A DNA stretch of 23,460 nucleotides, taken from the NCBI GenBank assembly GCA_017391465.1, contig JAFOYH010000034.1, forward strand, positions 1 through 23,460, in the 5' to 3' direction. The notes beneath the pieces are model-generated. The model saw nothing but the letters and a program-made list of their open reading frames with translations. It was not told where the DNA came from and searched no databases. The stretch comes from Lachnospiraceae bacterium. GTDB taxonomy: Bacteria; Bacillota_A; Clostridia; Lachnospirales; Lachnospiraceae. The translations under genes and the position numbers were made by a program. Positions 1 to 8,555 of the stretch are shown here, in pieces; positions within the stretch are counted from its first letter, which is position 1; each line of letters begins with the position of its first letter.

Positions 1-20
1 AAGGGTTGAGGGTAATTAAA

Positions 21-983
21 ATGAAAAAAAGTTATAATGAAGTAAATTTGAGAAAAGTTGCGATTATTGGATGTGGATTTGTCGGCTCAGCATCTGCGTT
101 TGCTATTATGCAGAGTGGATTATTCTCAGAGATGGTATTGATTGATGCAGACAGAGACAGAGCAGAGGGCGAAGCTCTGGATATCAGTCATGGTCTTCCT
201 TTTGCCCAGCCAATGAAAATCTATGCAGGGACTTATGATGATATTGTGGATGCAGCTATCATTATTATTACAGCAGGGGCAAATCAGAAACCGGATGAAA
301 CGCGTTTAGATCTTGTAAATAAAAATGTTTCTATTTTCAAAAGCATTATTCCGGAAATTAAAAAGAGAGAGTGTGGCGGCATCCTTCTTGTAATTTCGAA
401 TCCGGTTGACATTTTAACCTATACAACATTAAAGCTCAGCGGTTTCCCTGAAAATCGTGTGATCGGTTCTGGAACCGTATTAGATACTTCGCGTTTAAGA
501 TATGAAGTCGGCGAATATCTGGATGTAGACAGCCGAAGTGTGCATGCATTCATCATAGGAGAACATGGGGACAGTGAAATCGCGGCATGGAGCAGTGCCA
601 ACGTTTCCGGAGTACCTTTAAAGAATTTTTACGAATTAAAAGGTAAACGTAAATACGAAGCTGTGACAACACGTATGGCTGAAACGGTAAAGAATAGTGC
701 TTACGAAATTATTTCCAAGAAAAAAGCTACATATTATGGAATCGCCATGTCTGTGCGTCGTTTGTGCCAGGCCATTATGAGAAATGAAAATTCCATTTTA
801 CCAGTTTCTGTCCCAATGCACGGAGAGTATGGTATTAATGATGTTGTTTTAAGTTTTCCATCGATTGTGGGAAAAAATGGTGTAGAGTCCAGAATGCCGA
901 TCGAGTTAAGTTTAGAAGAACAGGAAGCACTTCGTGAATCTGCGGAAACATTAAAAAATGTATTAAATAAAATTGAATTATAA
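21..983 (+). CDS. ldh: L-lactate dehydrogenase
   Basis: Reduces pyruvate to L-lactate with NADH in the cytosol, regenerating NAD+ at the end of fermentation. The 320-residue product has the usual family length. It carries the Rossmann glycine motif GCGFVG (residues 17-22), an acidic residue at the end of the second strand (D42) that favours NAD, and the substrate loop GANQKPDETR with Q89 and R95. Glutamine at this loop position marks lactate rather than malate dehydrogenase. The catalytic D155/R158 (DTSRLR) and H182 (GEHGDS) are present. I chose ATG at 21 over an in-frame TTG at 6 because GAGGG at 8-12 is spaced correctly for it. The upstream promoter lies outside the window. A strong terminator follows directly, so this is a single gene or the last gene of its transcript. 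Confidence 0.95.
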   Translation: MKKSYNEVNLRKVAIIGCGFVGSASAFAIMQSGLFSEMVLIDADRDRAEGEALDISHGLPFAQPMKIYAGTYDDIVDAAIIIITAGANQKPDETRLDLVNKNVSIFKSIIPEIKKRECGGILLVISNPVDILTYTTLKLSGFPENRVIGSGTVLDTSRLRYEVGEYLDVDSRSVHAFIIGEHGDSEIAAWSSANVSGVPLKNFYELKGKRKYEAVTTRMAETVKNSAYEIISKKKATYYGIAMSVRRLCQAIMRNENSILPVSVPMHGEYGINDVVLSFPSIVGKNGVESRMPIELSLEEQEALRESAETLKNVLNKIEL

Positions 984-994
984 AATATAAATAT

Positions 995-1035
995 AAAGTG
1001 TTTCATATGCCCGCAAAGTGTATGAAACACTTTTT
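995..1035 (+). terminator. Intrinsic terminator after ldh
   Basis: A perfect 13-bp stem (995-1007 pairing with 1021-1033) encloses a 13-base loop and runs into a T-tract from 1031. It begins 12 bases after the ldh stop codon. Because the stem starts with AAA and ends with TTT, it could also work for transcripts from the other strand. Confidence 0.88.
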
Positions 1036-1037
1036 GT

Positions 1038-1066
1038 TTGTGTAAATACTATGAATTTGTTAAAAT
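1038..1066 (+). promoter_or_regulatory. Candidate promoter of sbcDC
   Basis: TTGTGT (1038-1043) is followed after 17 bases by TAAAAT (1061-1066), which is preceded by TGT, an extended -10. The -35 matches only half of TTGACA and overlaps the end of the ldh terminator. It is the only well-spaced pair in the gap before sbcD. Confidence 0.45.
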
Positions 1067-1112
1067 TATAAAATAGATAATTACATGAAAATGAGTCCAT
1101 CGGAGGTTTACA

Positions 1113-2279
1113 TTGAAGATTTTTCATATATCCGATTTACATATCGGAAAACAGTTAAATTATTATAGTCTAAAAGAGAATCAGGAAGATATTTTAAACC
1201 AGATTATTGAACAGATGAAAGTTCATAGACCCGATGTTTTATTAATTGCAGGAGATATTTTTGATAAATCCATGCCTTCGGGGGAAGCTTATACATTATT
1301 TGATCATTTTTTAAATGATCTTTCAGACTTACAGCCGAATATACCCGTATGCATGATCTCAGGCAATCATGATTCTCCGGAACGACTCAATTATGCCAGC
1401 AGTTTTATGGAGAAACATCACATCTATGTATCGGTTATGCCTCCGGTGCGAGAAGATGAGTATATAAAAAAAGTGGTGCTGCAGGATGCGTTCGGTCCAG
1501 TCAATATTTATCTTTTGCCATTTACAAAGCCGGGATATGTGCGTCCCTTATTTAAAGATCAGGATGTGCCGGATTATGAGACTGCCATTCGTTTGCTCAT
1601 TGAACGTGAAAATATAGATGTTACTGAGAGAAATATTTTAGTATCTCATCAGTTTTATCAAAGTCAGGGTTGGGAAACGGCAACGTGTGATTCAGAGCAG
1701 GTGTTATTATCTGTCGGGGGATTGGATCGAATTGATATTGGTGTGTTGAAAGATTTTGATTATGTTGCCCTTGGTCATCTTCATGGTCCACAGAAGATTA
1801 AGAAAGAATGGATTCGATATTCTGGTTCACCTTTAAAATATTCAGTCAGCGAAGAACATCAGAATAAATCAATTACGGTGATCACGATGGAGGAAAAGGG
1901 AAAGCCGCTTCAGATGGATCAAATTATGTTAATTGCAAAACAGGATGTACGTTCTGTGCGTGGAACTTTAGATGAAGTACTTGAACAGGCAAATACGGAA
2001 AATAATCATGACTTCATTCGTGTGACTTTGACGGATGAGCATGAGCCATATCGCATGAAAGAACAGCTTCGTGAAGTCTATGATTCGGTTTTGGAAATTC
2101 ATGTGGACAATACACGAACACGAAGAAAATTGGAATTTGACATAGAAAAAACAGAAAATCTGACACCCTTTGAAGCTTTTCAGATTTTCTATGAAGATAT
2201 GAACAGAGCACCAATGTCAGAAAGTGAAGAAGAACTTATGGTATCTATTTTCAGGAAGACGATGGAGGATGGAGAATGA
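1113..2279 (+). CDS. sbcD: Exonuclease SbcCD, nuclease subunit SbcD
   Basis: Mre11-type metallophosphoesterase subunit of the SbcCD complex, which cuts DNA hairpins and protein-blocked ends in the cytosol. The phosphoesterase motifs appear in order: DLH (D8, H10), GDIFD (D48), GNHD (N85, H86, D87), SHQF (H179) and GHLH (H222, H224), all ligands of the two-metal site. The 388-residue length is normal. The start is a TTG at 1113, chosen because CGGAGG (1101-1106) sits 6 bases upstream and the family's N-terminal strand (KIFHISDLHIG) begins at once. No ATG or GTG is available at that spacing. The stop codon overlaps the sbcC start (ATGA), so the two subunits are probably translationally coupled. 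Confidence 0.95.
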   Translation: MKIFHISDLHIGKQLNYYSLKENQEDILNQIIEQMKVHRPDVLLIAGDIFDKSMPSGEAYTLFDHFLNDLSDLQPNIPVCMISGNHDSPERLNYASSFMEKHHIYVSVMPPVREDEYIKKVVLQDAFGPVNIYLLPFTKPGYVRPLFKDQDVPDYETAIRLLIERENIDVTERNILVSHQFYQSQGWETATCDSEQVLLSVGGLDRIDIGVLKDFDYVALGHLHGPQKIKKEWIRYSGSPLKYSVSEEHQNKSITVITMEEKGKPLQMDQIMLIAKQDVRSVRGTLDEVLEQANTENNHDFIRVTLTDEHEPYRMKEQLREVYDSVLEIHVDNTRTRRKLEFDIEKTENLTPFEAFQIFYEDMNRAPMSESEEELMVSIFRKTMEDGE

Positions 2280-5128
2280 AACCGTTAAAACTTGTATTAT
2301 CTGCATTTGGTTCCTATGGCGGATGTGAATGTGTGGACTTTGAAAAAATGCAGAAGGGTCTCTTTCTTATTACCGGAGATACGGGTGCTGGAAAAACGAC
2401 CATATTTGATGGGATTTCCTATGCTCTTTATGGTCAGACGAGTGGACGCAGACGTGATGGTGATATGATGCGCAGTCAATACGCGACGGATGCGGACGAG
2501 ACATTTGTAGAATTTACCTTTATTGAAAGTGGTAAAATATATAAAATACGACGAAATCCTAACTGGCAGCGAATGAGCAAACGTAAAAATAAGGCTGGTG
2601 AATATGCTCTGACAAAAGTTTCCGCCAAGGTCGAACTAACTATGCCGGATGGTACTGTGTTTGCTGGAAAGATGAAAGAAACGGATCAGAAGATTATTGA
2701 AATCATCGGAATGGACATCCATCAGTTCTGCCAGGTATCCATGATCTCTCAGGGAGATTTTATGAAATTATTATTTGCCTCATCCAAAGAACGTAAAGAA
2801 ATTTTTTCTAAAATTTTTCCAACAGAAGTTTACTGGCGCATCCAAATACAGCTCAAAGATCAGGAACGTTACTTATATGGACAATTGGAAAATATGCATC
2901 AGCGATGTCAGAGTGATATTTCAAATGTTCAGTACCTGTCTGAAAGTGCGTACAAAAGTGCATGGGAAGAAAATGGACATTTCTCAGAAATAGATAATGA
3001 AGATGTTCTTAAATTAATCGAATCGATTATTTCGGAAACTACCGCGAAAGAAAAAGAACTTCAGGATGTTATAAAAAATATAGATGTTTTAATAGAATTG
3101 TATCGTATAAAAGATGAAAAGCTGGAAAGAGAAAAAAAACTCAAAGTTGAAGTTGAGTGTTTAGAAGATACCATTCTGAAATTATTTTCTAATGTTGATC
3201 TTGAAGAAAAAGAATTGTTGAATATACGTGAGCATTATGATCGTTCATGGTGGGAAAAACAAAATCATATGCTTCGTATCCAACAGGAAATGCCGGAGTA
3301 TGATACCCTGGAAGAAGAAAAACAGAAGCTTCAAGATGTTCGTTTGGAATTGGAACTGACTGGAAATACTGCGATTCAATGGAAAAATGAAGCCGGACAG
3401 ATTTTAAAAAGGATTGAAACGACTCGGCAGGAACAGGAATATCTAAAAGACAGTGGTATTCGAAAAGTTGAAATCGAACAGAAACAGACGATCCATAATG
3501 AACAGTTAGAACGTATGAAAAAACTTCTGGAGCGTCGCGGTGTGTGGAATCGAAGTATTCAGAATTATAAAACAGAAAAGGAATATCTGGAGAAAAAGTT
3601 ACAATCCTATCAGCAGGCATCGAGGCATTATGATATGCTCTATGATCAGTTTATTGCATCTCAGGCAGGTTTGATGGCAAGAAATTTAAAAAATGGGGAA
3701 CCATGTCCCGTATGTGGTTCGGTGCATCATCCGGCCCCTTATAAAATGGAACAGTCGGAAAAAATGGTGGACCAGAAGATGGTGGAAGATGCGAGAGCTT
3801 TCAGAGAACACGAACAAAATGCAGTTGAGACATCCAGGGAAACATTTACAAAAGTTTCAGATCAGTTAATCGCATTTAAACATCAGATTTTACAGGAAGG
3901 TTCGCATTTTCTTGAGGATGGGGAAAGTCTGCTTAAAGCAAATACTTTCTGGACAACAATTTCCAAAATGGTTCGGGATAAAGAAAATGTGTGTGCTGCA
4001 TTGAATAATCAATTAACTCAATGCATAAAAAATGTAAAGGTTTATGAACAGAATGAAAAGCAGCTCAAAATTATGGAAGAACGAATGACTCAGGCGAAGG
4101 ATGTTTATCAGGAGATGATTCAAAAAGAAGTACTTCTGCAGGCAGAACAGACGCAGCATGAAAAAAATATCAGACACATTGGAGAAAAGTTATCCTATTC
4201 ATCCAAAAAAGACGCTGAAGTTATAATGAAACAACTTGAAGATGGAATGAAACAGTTGAAAGATCAATTGAGTCAGGCAGAAAAAACATTGGAGAATAAT
4301 AAAAAGAAACTTCAGTCCAATCAGGGACAACTTGAAGAACGTAAGCGTCAGTGGAAGCAGATGATTGAAGAAGTACAAGCTGCAGACCGGATCTTTGAAT
4401 CCCATATGAAACAGATGAATTTTTCTCTGGAGATGACTTTGGGTGAGTTAAATCATATGAAGAAGCTGTATCATGAACAGGAAAAACAGGCCTATGGTAT
4501 TCGACAATCGAATCAAAGCATATATTACCGTTTAAAAGAAACATTTACAGAGTATAAAGATCAACAGGAACATTTTGCAAAAGTGCGAAAACTTAGTCGT
4601 ATTGCCAATGGTGAGATGCCGGGTGTTGCTAAAATTGATTTTCAGACCTATATGCAGCGTCGTTATTTTAAACAGATGATTCAGGCGGCAAATCGAAGAT
4701 TGGCTGTTATGAGTCGAAATCAGTTTTTGCTGGAATGCCGTGATATGAATCAGTTAGGAAAACAAGGTGAAGTGGGGCTTGACCTGGATGTGTATAGTCT
4801 TGTCAATGACAGTGTTCGTGATATTAAGACCTTATCCGGTGGAGAATCCTTTATGGCAGCTCTTTCGATGGCCCTTGGTATGGCAGATGTCATCCAACAG
4901 GAAGCTGGTAAGATTCATGTAGATACATTATTCATTGATGAAGGTTTTGGGACACTGGATGAAAATTCAAGAAATCAGGCCGTACACATTTTAAATGAGT
5001 TGGCCGGAGGTGAACGTCTGGTAGGTATTATTTCGCATGTACATGAATTAAAAGCGCAGATTGAGCAGAAAATACAAGTCAAAAAGACAGAACAGGGGAG
5101 TCAAATTGTTGCTTGTTATTTGGAATAG
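2276..5128 (+). CDS. sbcC: Exonuclease SbcCD, ATPase subunit SbcC
   Basis: Rad50-type SMC-like ATPase that partners SbcD. The two halves of the ABC ATPase lie at the ends: Walker A GDTGAGKTT (residues 34-42), and near the C-terminus the signature LSGGES (853-858) and Walker B LFIDEG (885-890, with D888 and E889). Between them are long charged coiled-coil arms. At their tip is the zinc hook CPVC (477-480), almost exactly in the middle of the 950 residues, as expected for a folded-back coiled coil. The start ATG overlaps the sbcD stop. GGAGA at 2271-2275 is very close to it, which fits coupling to sbcD. All key residues are intact and I see no frameshift. Confidence 0.95.
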   Translation: MKPLKLVLSAFGSYGGCECVDFEKMQKGLFLITGDTGAGKTTIFDGISYALYGQTSGRRRDGDMMRSQYATDADETFVEFTFIESGKIYKIRRNPNWQRMSKRKNKAGEYALTKVSAKVELTMPDGTVFAGKMKETDQKIIEIIGMDIHQFCQVSMISQGDFMKLLFASSKERKEIFSKIFPTEVYWRIQIQLKDQERYLYGQLENMHQRCQSDISNVQYLSESAYKSAWEENGHFSEIDNEDVLKLIESIISETTAKEKELQDVIKNIDVLIELYRIKDEKLEREKKLKVEVECLEDTILKLFSNVDLEEKELLNIREHYDRSWWEKQNHMLRIQQEMPEYDTLEEEKQKLQDVRLELELTGNTAIQWKNEAGQILKRIETTRQEQEYLKDSGIRKVEIEQKQTIHNEQLERMKKLLERRGVWNRSIQNYKTEKEYLEKKLQSYQQASRHYDMLYDQFIASQAGLMARNLKNGEPCPVCGSVHHPAPYKMEQSEKMVDQKMVEDARAFREHEQNAVETSRETFTKVSDQLIAFKHQILQEGSHFLEDGESLLKANTFWTTISKMVRDKENVCAALNNQLTQCIKNVKVYEQNEKQLKIMEERMTQAKDVYQEMIQKEVLLQAEQTQHEKNIRHIGEKLSYSSKKDAEVIMKQLEDGMKQLKDQLSQAEKTLENNKKKLQSNQGQLEERKRQWKQMIEEVQAADRIFESHMKQMNFSLEMTLGELNHMKKLYHEQEKQAYGIRQSNQSIYYRLKETFTEYKDQQEHFAKVRKLSRIANGEMPGVAKIDFQTYMQRRYFKQMIQAANRRLAVMSRNQFLLECRDMNQLGKQGEVGLDLDVYSLVNDSVRDIKTLSGGESFMAALSMALGMADVIQQEAGKIHVDTLFIDEGFGTLDENSRNQAVHILNELAGGERLVGIISHVHELKAQIEQKIQVKKTEQGSQIVACYLE

Positions 5129-5141
5129 AATTGCATATAAT
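5113..5141 (+). promoter_or_regulatory. Candidate promoter of the GtrA-like gene
   Basis: TTGTTA (5113-5118), a 17-base spacer and a perfect TATAAT (5136-5141). The -35 lies inside the last codons of sbcC and the -10 just after its stop. Expected transcription start is near 5148, leaving about 50 bases of leader. Confidence 0.55.
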
Positions 5142-5197
5142 GATTAAATGTGTCCAATATACATGGGCATAATTAAGACAAGTAAAGAGGGAGACAG

Positions 5198-5602
5198 ATG
5201 ATAAAAAAAATAATCGAAACCTATAAAGAAATTATATCTTATTTGTTTTTCGGAGTATGTACAACGGTTGTCAATTTTATTATTTATTTTGCATGTACAA
5301 ATCTTTTAGATATGAATTACCTGCTTGCGAATGCATTATCATGGGCGGGAGCCGTGACTTTTGCGTATGTGACCAATCGTATTTGGGTGTTCCAAAGTAA
5401 AAATCGAGGGATTCGTGCTATTTTTAAAGAAATTATTGCATTTGTCGGATGTCGATTGTTATCGGGAGTGATGGATATGTTGATTATGTTTATTGGCGTG
5501 GACGTGTTGGGGATTCCTGATAGCATTACAAAGTTTATGACGCAGGTAGTTGTGGTTGTTTTGAATTATATATTCAGTAAATTAATTATTTTCCGTAAAT
5601 AA
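5198..5602 (+). CDS. GtrA-family small membrane protein
   Basis: A 134-residue integral membrane protein with four predicted helices, roughly residues 12-34, 40-59, 77-100 and 111-129. The layout matches the GtrA/DPMS family (PF04138). The family-typical motifs NRIWVF (60-65) after helix 2 and NYIFSKLIIFR at the C-terminus are both present. Members are thought to move polyprenyl-linked sugars across the membrane or help glycosyltransferases that build cell-surface polysaccharide. No glycosyltransferase lies beside it here, so its substrate cannot be inferred. The start is supported by the purine-rich site GAGGGAG (5187-5193), 4 bases upstream of the ATG. It has its own likely promoter, and no clear terminator separates it from the htrA gene downstream. 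Confidence 0.85.
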   Translation: MIKKIIETYKEIISYLFFGVCTTVVNFIIYFACTNLLDMNYLLANALSWAGAVTFAYVTNRIWVFQSKNRGIRAIFKEIIAFVGCRLLSGVMDMLIMFIGVDVLGIPDSITKFMTQVVVVVLNYIFSKLIIFRK

Positions 5603-5693
5603 AATTCACAAAGGAATCACAGTTGAAACACAAACCAGTCACAAATAACTGATAGAATATCGACATAAAATGAAACAAATGGAGGAATTTTTA

Positions 5694-7022
5694 ATGAGTG
5701 ATTATTACAATTACCACGATGAACAACAGGGAAATAATTACAGCTATTACCAATCGGATGAGGCTGCAAGAAGATCCTATTCTCCTTACGATACACCGGA
5801 ACCAAACCGAACAGAACGTAAAAAGAAAAAGGGAAGTTTTGCAGGAAAACTGGTAAAGGCTATCTGTCTGGGTCTGACATTTGGGCTTGCAGCAGGGGCA
5901 GCCTTTGCAGGGGTGACAAAGATTGCGAATTTGGGAAAAAGAAATGGAAACACAGAGAATGCAAGTAACGCTGGGATGAAGGTTAATATTGTTAAAACAT
6001 CAGACACCGATGTTCAGACCATTAATGCAACGGATGTATCAGATATTGTGGAAGAATGTATGCCATCCATCGTTGCAGTGAATACACAGGTTGTGACGAC
6101 CCAGTATTTCTTTGGACAGTCTTATTCTAAAGAAGGCAGTGGTGCAGGTTCTGGATTTTTGATCAGCGAAGCGGATGGAACATTATATGTTTTAACAAAT
6201 TATCATGTTATCCAGGATTCTACGAGTATCAGTGTGACATTTAATGATGGAAGCAAAGCGGATGCACTGGTCAGAGGTTATGATGAAAGTGCAGATATTG
6301 CGGTCATTACCGTGGATTACAGTACATTATCTGAAGAAACAAAATCCAATATAGCAGTCGCTGTTATGGGTGATTCAGATGCATTGGAAGTTGGTAATGG
6401 TGCCATTGCCATTGGTAATGCTTTGGGCTATGGTCAGTCTGTTACAACCGGTGCCATTAGTGCTGTGAATCGAGAAGTTCAATTGACGGATGGAACGGTA
6501 ACGCTTATACAGACAGATGCGGCCATTAATCCAGGAAATAGTGGTGGCGCACTGCTGAATACAAAAGGTGAAGTCATTGGTGTGAATACAGTGAAGTATT
6601 CAGATACAGATGTTGAAGGTATGGGATTTGCTATTCCGATTAACTCTGCATTAGAAACTGCGCAGGGAATCATTGATGGAAGCATTGTTCCAAAAACGGA
6701 TGAAAATACAGCTTACCTTGGAATTTCCGGTGGCACGTTGGATGAAGCTGCAGCCGAAAGCTATGGTTATCCGGCCGGAATTTATATCAGTATGGTTGAA
6801 CGAAATTCTGCAGCAGCCAGAGCTGGCTTACAGCAGGGAGACATCATTACTGGATTTAATGGAGAAACCATTTTAACAATGGAAGAACTTCAGGAAAGAC
6901 TCATGGATTGTCTGCCAGGGGATCAAATTACATTAACTGTTCAGAGACAGAACATGCGTGGCAGTTTCGCTGAGATGGAATTGAGTACCATTCTTGGTTC
7001 CAGAGCAGATGTCATGGAATAA
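5694..7022 (+). CDS. htrA: HtrA/DegP-like S1C serine protease with PDZ domain
   Basis: Membrane-anchored serine protease that degrades misfolded proteins outside the membrane. The 442-residue chain has a Tyr/Gln-rich cytosolic head (1-40), a basic patch KKKK (about 43-46), one transmembrane helix (about 52-78), a trypsin-like domain and one C-terminal PDZ domain (about 340-430). The catalytic triad is complete: H171 (NYHV), D201 (ADIAV) and S283 (GNSGG). I prefer ATG at 5694 to the upstream in-frame ATG at 5670, because GGAGGA (5681-5686) lies 7 bases before it. It is the first gene of an apparent operon: the clpX-like gene follows after 22 bases. No convincing promoter was found in the 91-base gap upstream, so read-through from the GtrA gene is possible. 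Confidence 0.92.
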   Translation: MSDYYNYHDEQQGNNYSYYQSDEAARRSYSPYDTPEPNRTERKKKKGSFAGKLVKAICLGLTFGLAAGAAFAGVTKIANLGKRNGNTENASNAGMKVNIVKTSDTDVQTINATDVSDIVEECMPSIVAVNTQVVTTQYFFGQSYSKEGSGAGSGFLISEADGTLYVLTNYHVIQDSTSISVTFNDGSKADALVRGYDESADIAVITVDYSTLSEETKSNIAVAVMGDSDALEVGNGAIAIGNALGYGQSVTTGAISAVNREVQLTDGTVTLIQTDAAINPGNSGGALLNTKGEVIGVNTVKYSDTDVEGMGFAIPINSALETAQGIIDGSIVPKTDENTAYLGISGGTLDEAAAESYGYPAGIYISMVERNSAAARAGLQQGDIITGFNGETILTMEELQERLMDCLPGDQITLTVQRQNMRGSFAEMELSTILGSRADVME

Positions 7023-7044
7023 TCATATAGAAGGAGGCAGATGG

Positions 7045-8529
7045 ATGCCAGATTACAGAGAAGTTGATGAAGATTTTAAAACTACGAAAGATAAAGATAT
7101 TATAGAGTCTCATAATGCTAAAAAAGAAGACGCAAACGCAAACATTATTGAGGATGATTCCAAGGACGATTATGAGGAAATCTGCTACATGTGTCGCAGA
7201 CCGGAAAGCATTGCCGGAAAGATGATTCACATTCCTATGGAAAATGTCTGCATGTGTATCGACTGTATGGAACGCAGTTTTAATATGATGAATAACACGC
7301 CAATTGACTATGATGAAATTATGAAAAATATGAATTTCAATATGTTTGGCGGCAATATGATGGGTGATGGCATTCCAAAAAGTCAGCGTTTGAAGAAGAA
7401 AAAGCCAAAAGAGAATCAGGAACCGCCAATTCATCTAAAAGATATTATGCGTCCTCACAAGATGAAAGAAAGTCTGGACGATTATGTGATTGGTCAGGAT
7501 TATGCAAAAAAGGTTATGTCTGTGGCTGTTTATAATCATTACAAACGTGTGGCAACCAATACGATGGATGAAATCGAAATTGAAAAGTCCAATATGCTGA
7601 TGATTGGACCAACCGGTTGCGGAAAAACCTATCTGGTGCGCACATTGGCAAAATTATTGGATGTTCCATTAGCTATTGCGGATGCCACATCTTTAACGGA
7701 AGCCGGTTATATTGGTGATGATATCGAAAGTGTTGTGTCAAAATTACTTGCTGCAGCTGGCAATGATGTTGAGAAGGCAGAACGCGGTATTATTTTTATT
7801 GATGAAATTGACAAAATTGCCAAGAAAAAGAATACCATGAGTCGTGATGTCAGCGGAGAATCCGTACAGCAAGGTCTTTTAAAACTTCTTGAAGGAAGTG
7901 ATGTGGAAGTTCCGGTAGGAGCCAGCAGTAAAAATGCTATGGTGCCACTGACAACTGTTAATACACGCAATATTTTATTTATATGCGGTGGGGCATTCCC
8001 GGATCTTGAGAATATTATTAAGTCTCGTTTGACAAAGACAACTACCATTGGTTTTGATGCTTCTTTAAGAGATGAATATGATAATGATCCAGATCTTATG
8101 AGTAAAGTAACAATTGAAGACCTTCGAGAATTTGGTATGATTCCGGAATTTATTGGACGTTTACCGGTTATTTTCAGTTTGAAGGGATTGGATGAAGAAG
8201 CACTCGTGAAGATTTTAAAAGAGCCAAAGAATGCCATTATTAAGCAGTATCAGAAATTGTTGGCATTGGACGAAGTGGATCTTCAGTTTGATGATGGAGC
8301 ACTTGCAGCCATTGCACGGCGTGCGATTCAGAAAAAAACAGGTGCCCGTGCGTTAAGATCAATTATTGAAGAATTAATGTTGGATATCATGTTCCAGGTT
8401 CCAAAAGACGATAATATTGGCCGCGTAACTATTACTGAAGATTATGTAGAAAAAACAGGCGGACCATTCATTGAGTTTAGAGGTATGTATTCACTGGAGA
8501 ATAAAAAACCTGCAGGTTACATACAATAA
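7045..8529 (+). CDS. clpX: ClpX-type AAA+ unfoldase, divergent paralogue
   Basis: AAA+ ATPase of the ClpX family, which unfolds proteins and feeds them to a partner peptidase. The 494 residues show an acidic N-terminal extension (1-44), a four-cysteine zinc domain (C47, C50, C71, C74), Walker A GPTGCGKT (188-195), pore loop GYIG (221-224), Walker B IIFIDE (249-254), the ClpP-docking loop IGF (335-337) and sensor-2 GAR (433-435). The substrate-binding RKH loop of typical ClpX is absent; the matching place reads ASSKNAM (293-299). The start at 7045 is set by AAGGAGG (7031-7037); upstream starts in this frame overlap htrA and lack such a site. Its place between htrA and a subtilase, away from clpP and tig, suggests a paralogue rather than the housekeeping ClpX. 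That rests on context only. Confidence 0.85.
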   Translation: MPDYREVDEDFKTTKDKDIIESHNAKKEDANANIIEDDSKDDYEEICYMCRRPESIAGKMIHIPMENVCMCIDCMERSFNMMNNTPIDYDEIMKNMNFNMFGGNMMGDGIPKSQRLKKKKPKENQEPPIHLKDIMRPHKMKESLDDYVIGQDYAKKVMSVAVYNHYKRVATNTMDEIEIEKSNMLMIGPTGCGKTYLVRTLAKLLDVPLAIADATSLTEAGYIGDDIESVVSKLLAAAGNDVEKAERGIIFIDEIDKIAKKKNTMSRDVSGESVQQGLLKLLEGSDVEVPVGASSKNAMVPLTTVNTRNILFICGGAFPDLENIIKSRLTKTTTIGFDASLRDEYDNDPDLMSKVTIEDLREFGMIPEFIGRLPVIFSLKGLDEEALVKILKEPKNAIIKQYQKLLALDEVDLQFDDGALAAIARRAIQKKTGARALRSIIEELMLDIMFQVPKDDNIGRVTITEDYVEKTGGPFIEFRGMYSLENKKPAGYIQ

Positions 8530-8555
8530 ACTAATAGGAATCCGGGAGTGATTTC

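Noticed and set aside
3189..3620. Open frame of 143 codons on the minus strand inside sbcC
   Set aside because: It lies opposite a well-supported coiled-coil coding region, has no ribosome site or family resemblance, and looks like a by-product of Glu/Lys/Gln-rich codons. Other long antisense frames (in clpX, pepP, uvrA and the 597-residue gene) were dropped for the same reason.
5623..5658. Promoter TTGAAA with TAGAAT upstream of htrA
   Set aside because: The spacer is 24 bases and no better -10 fits at 17 bases.
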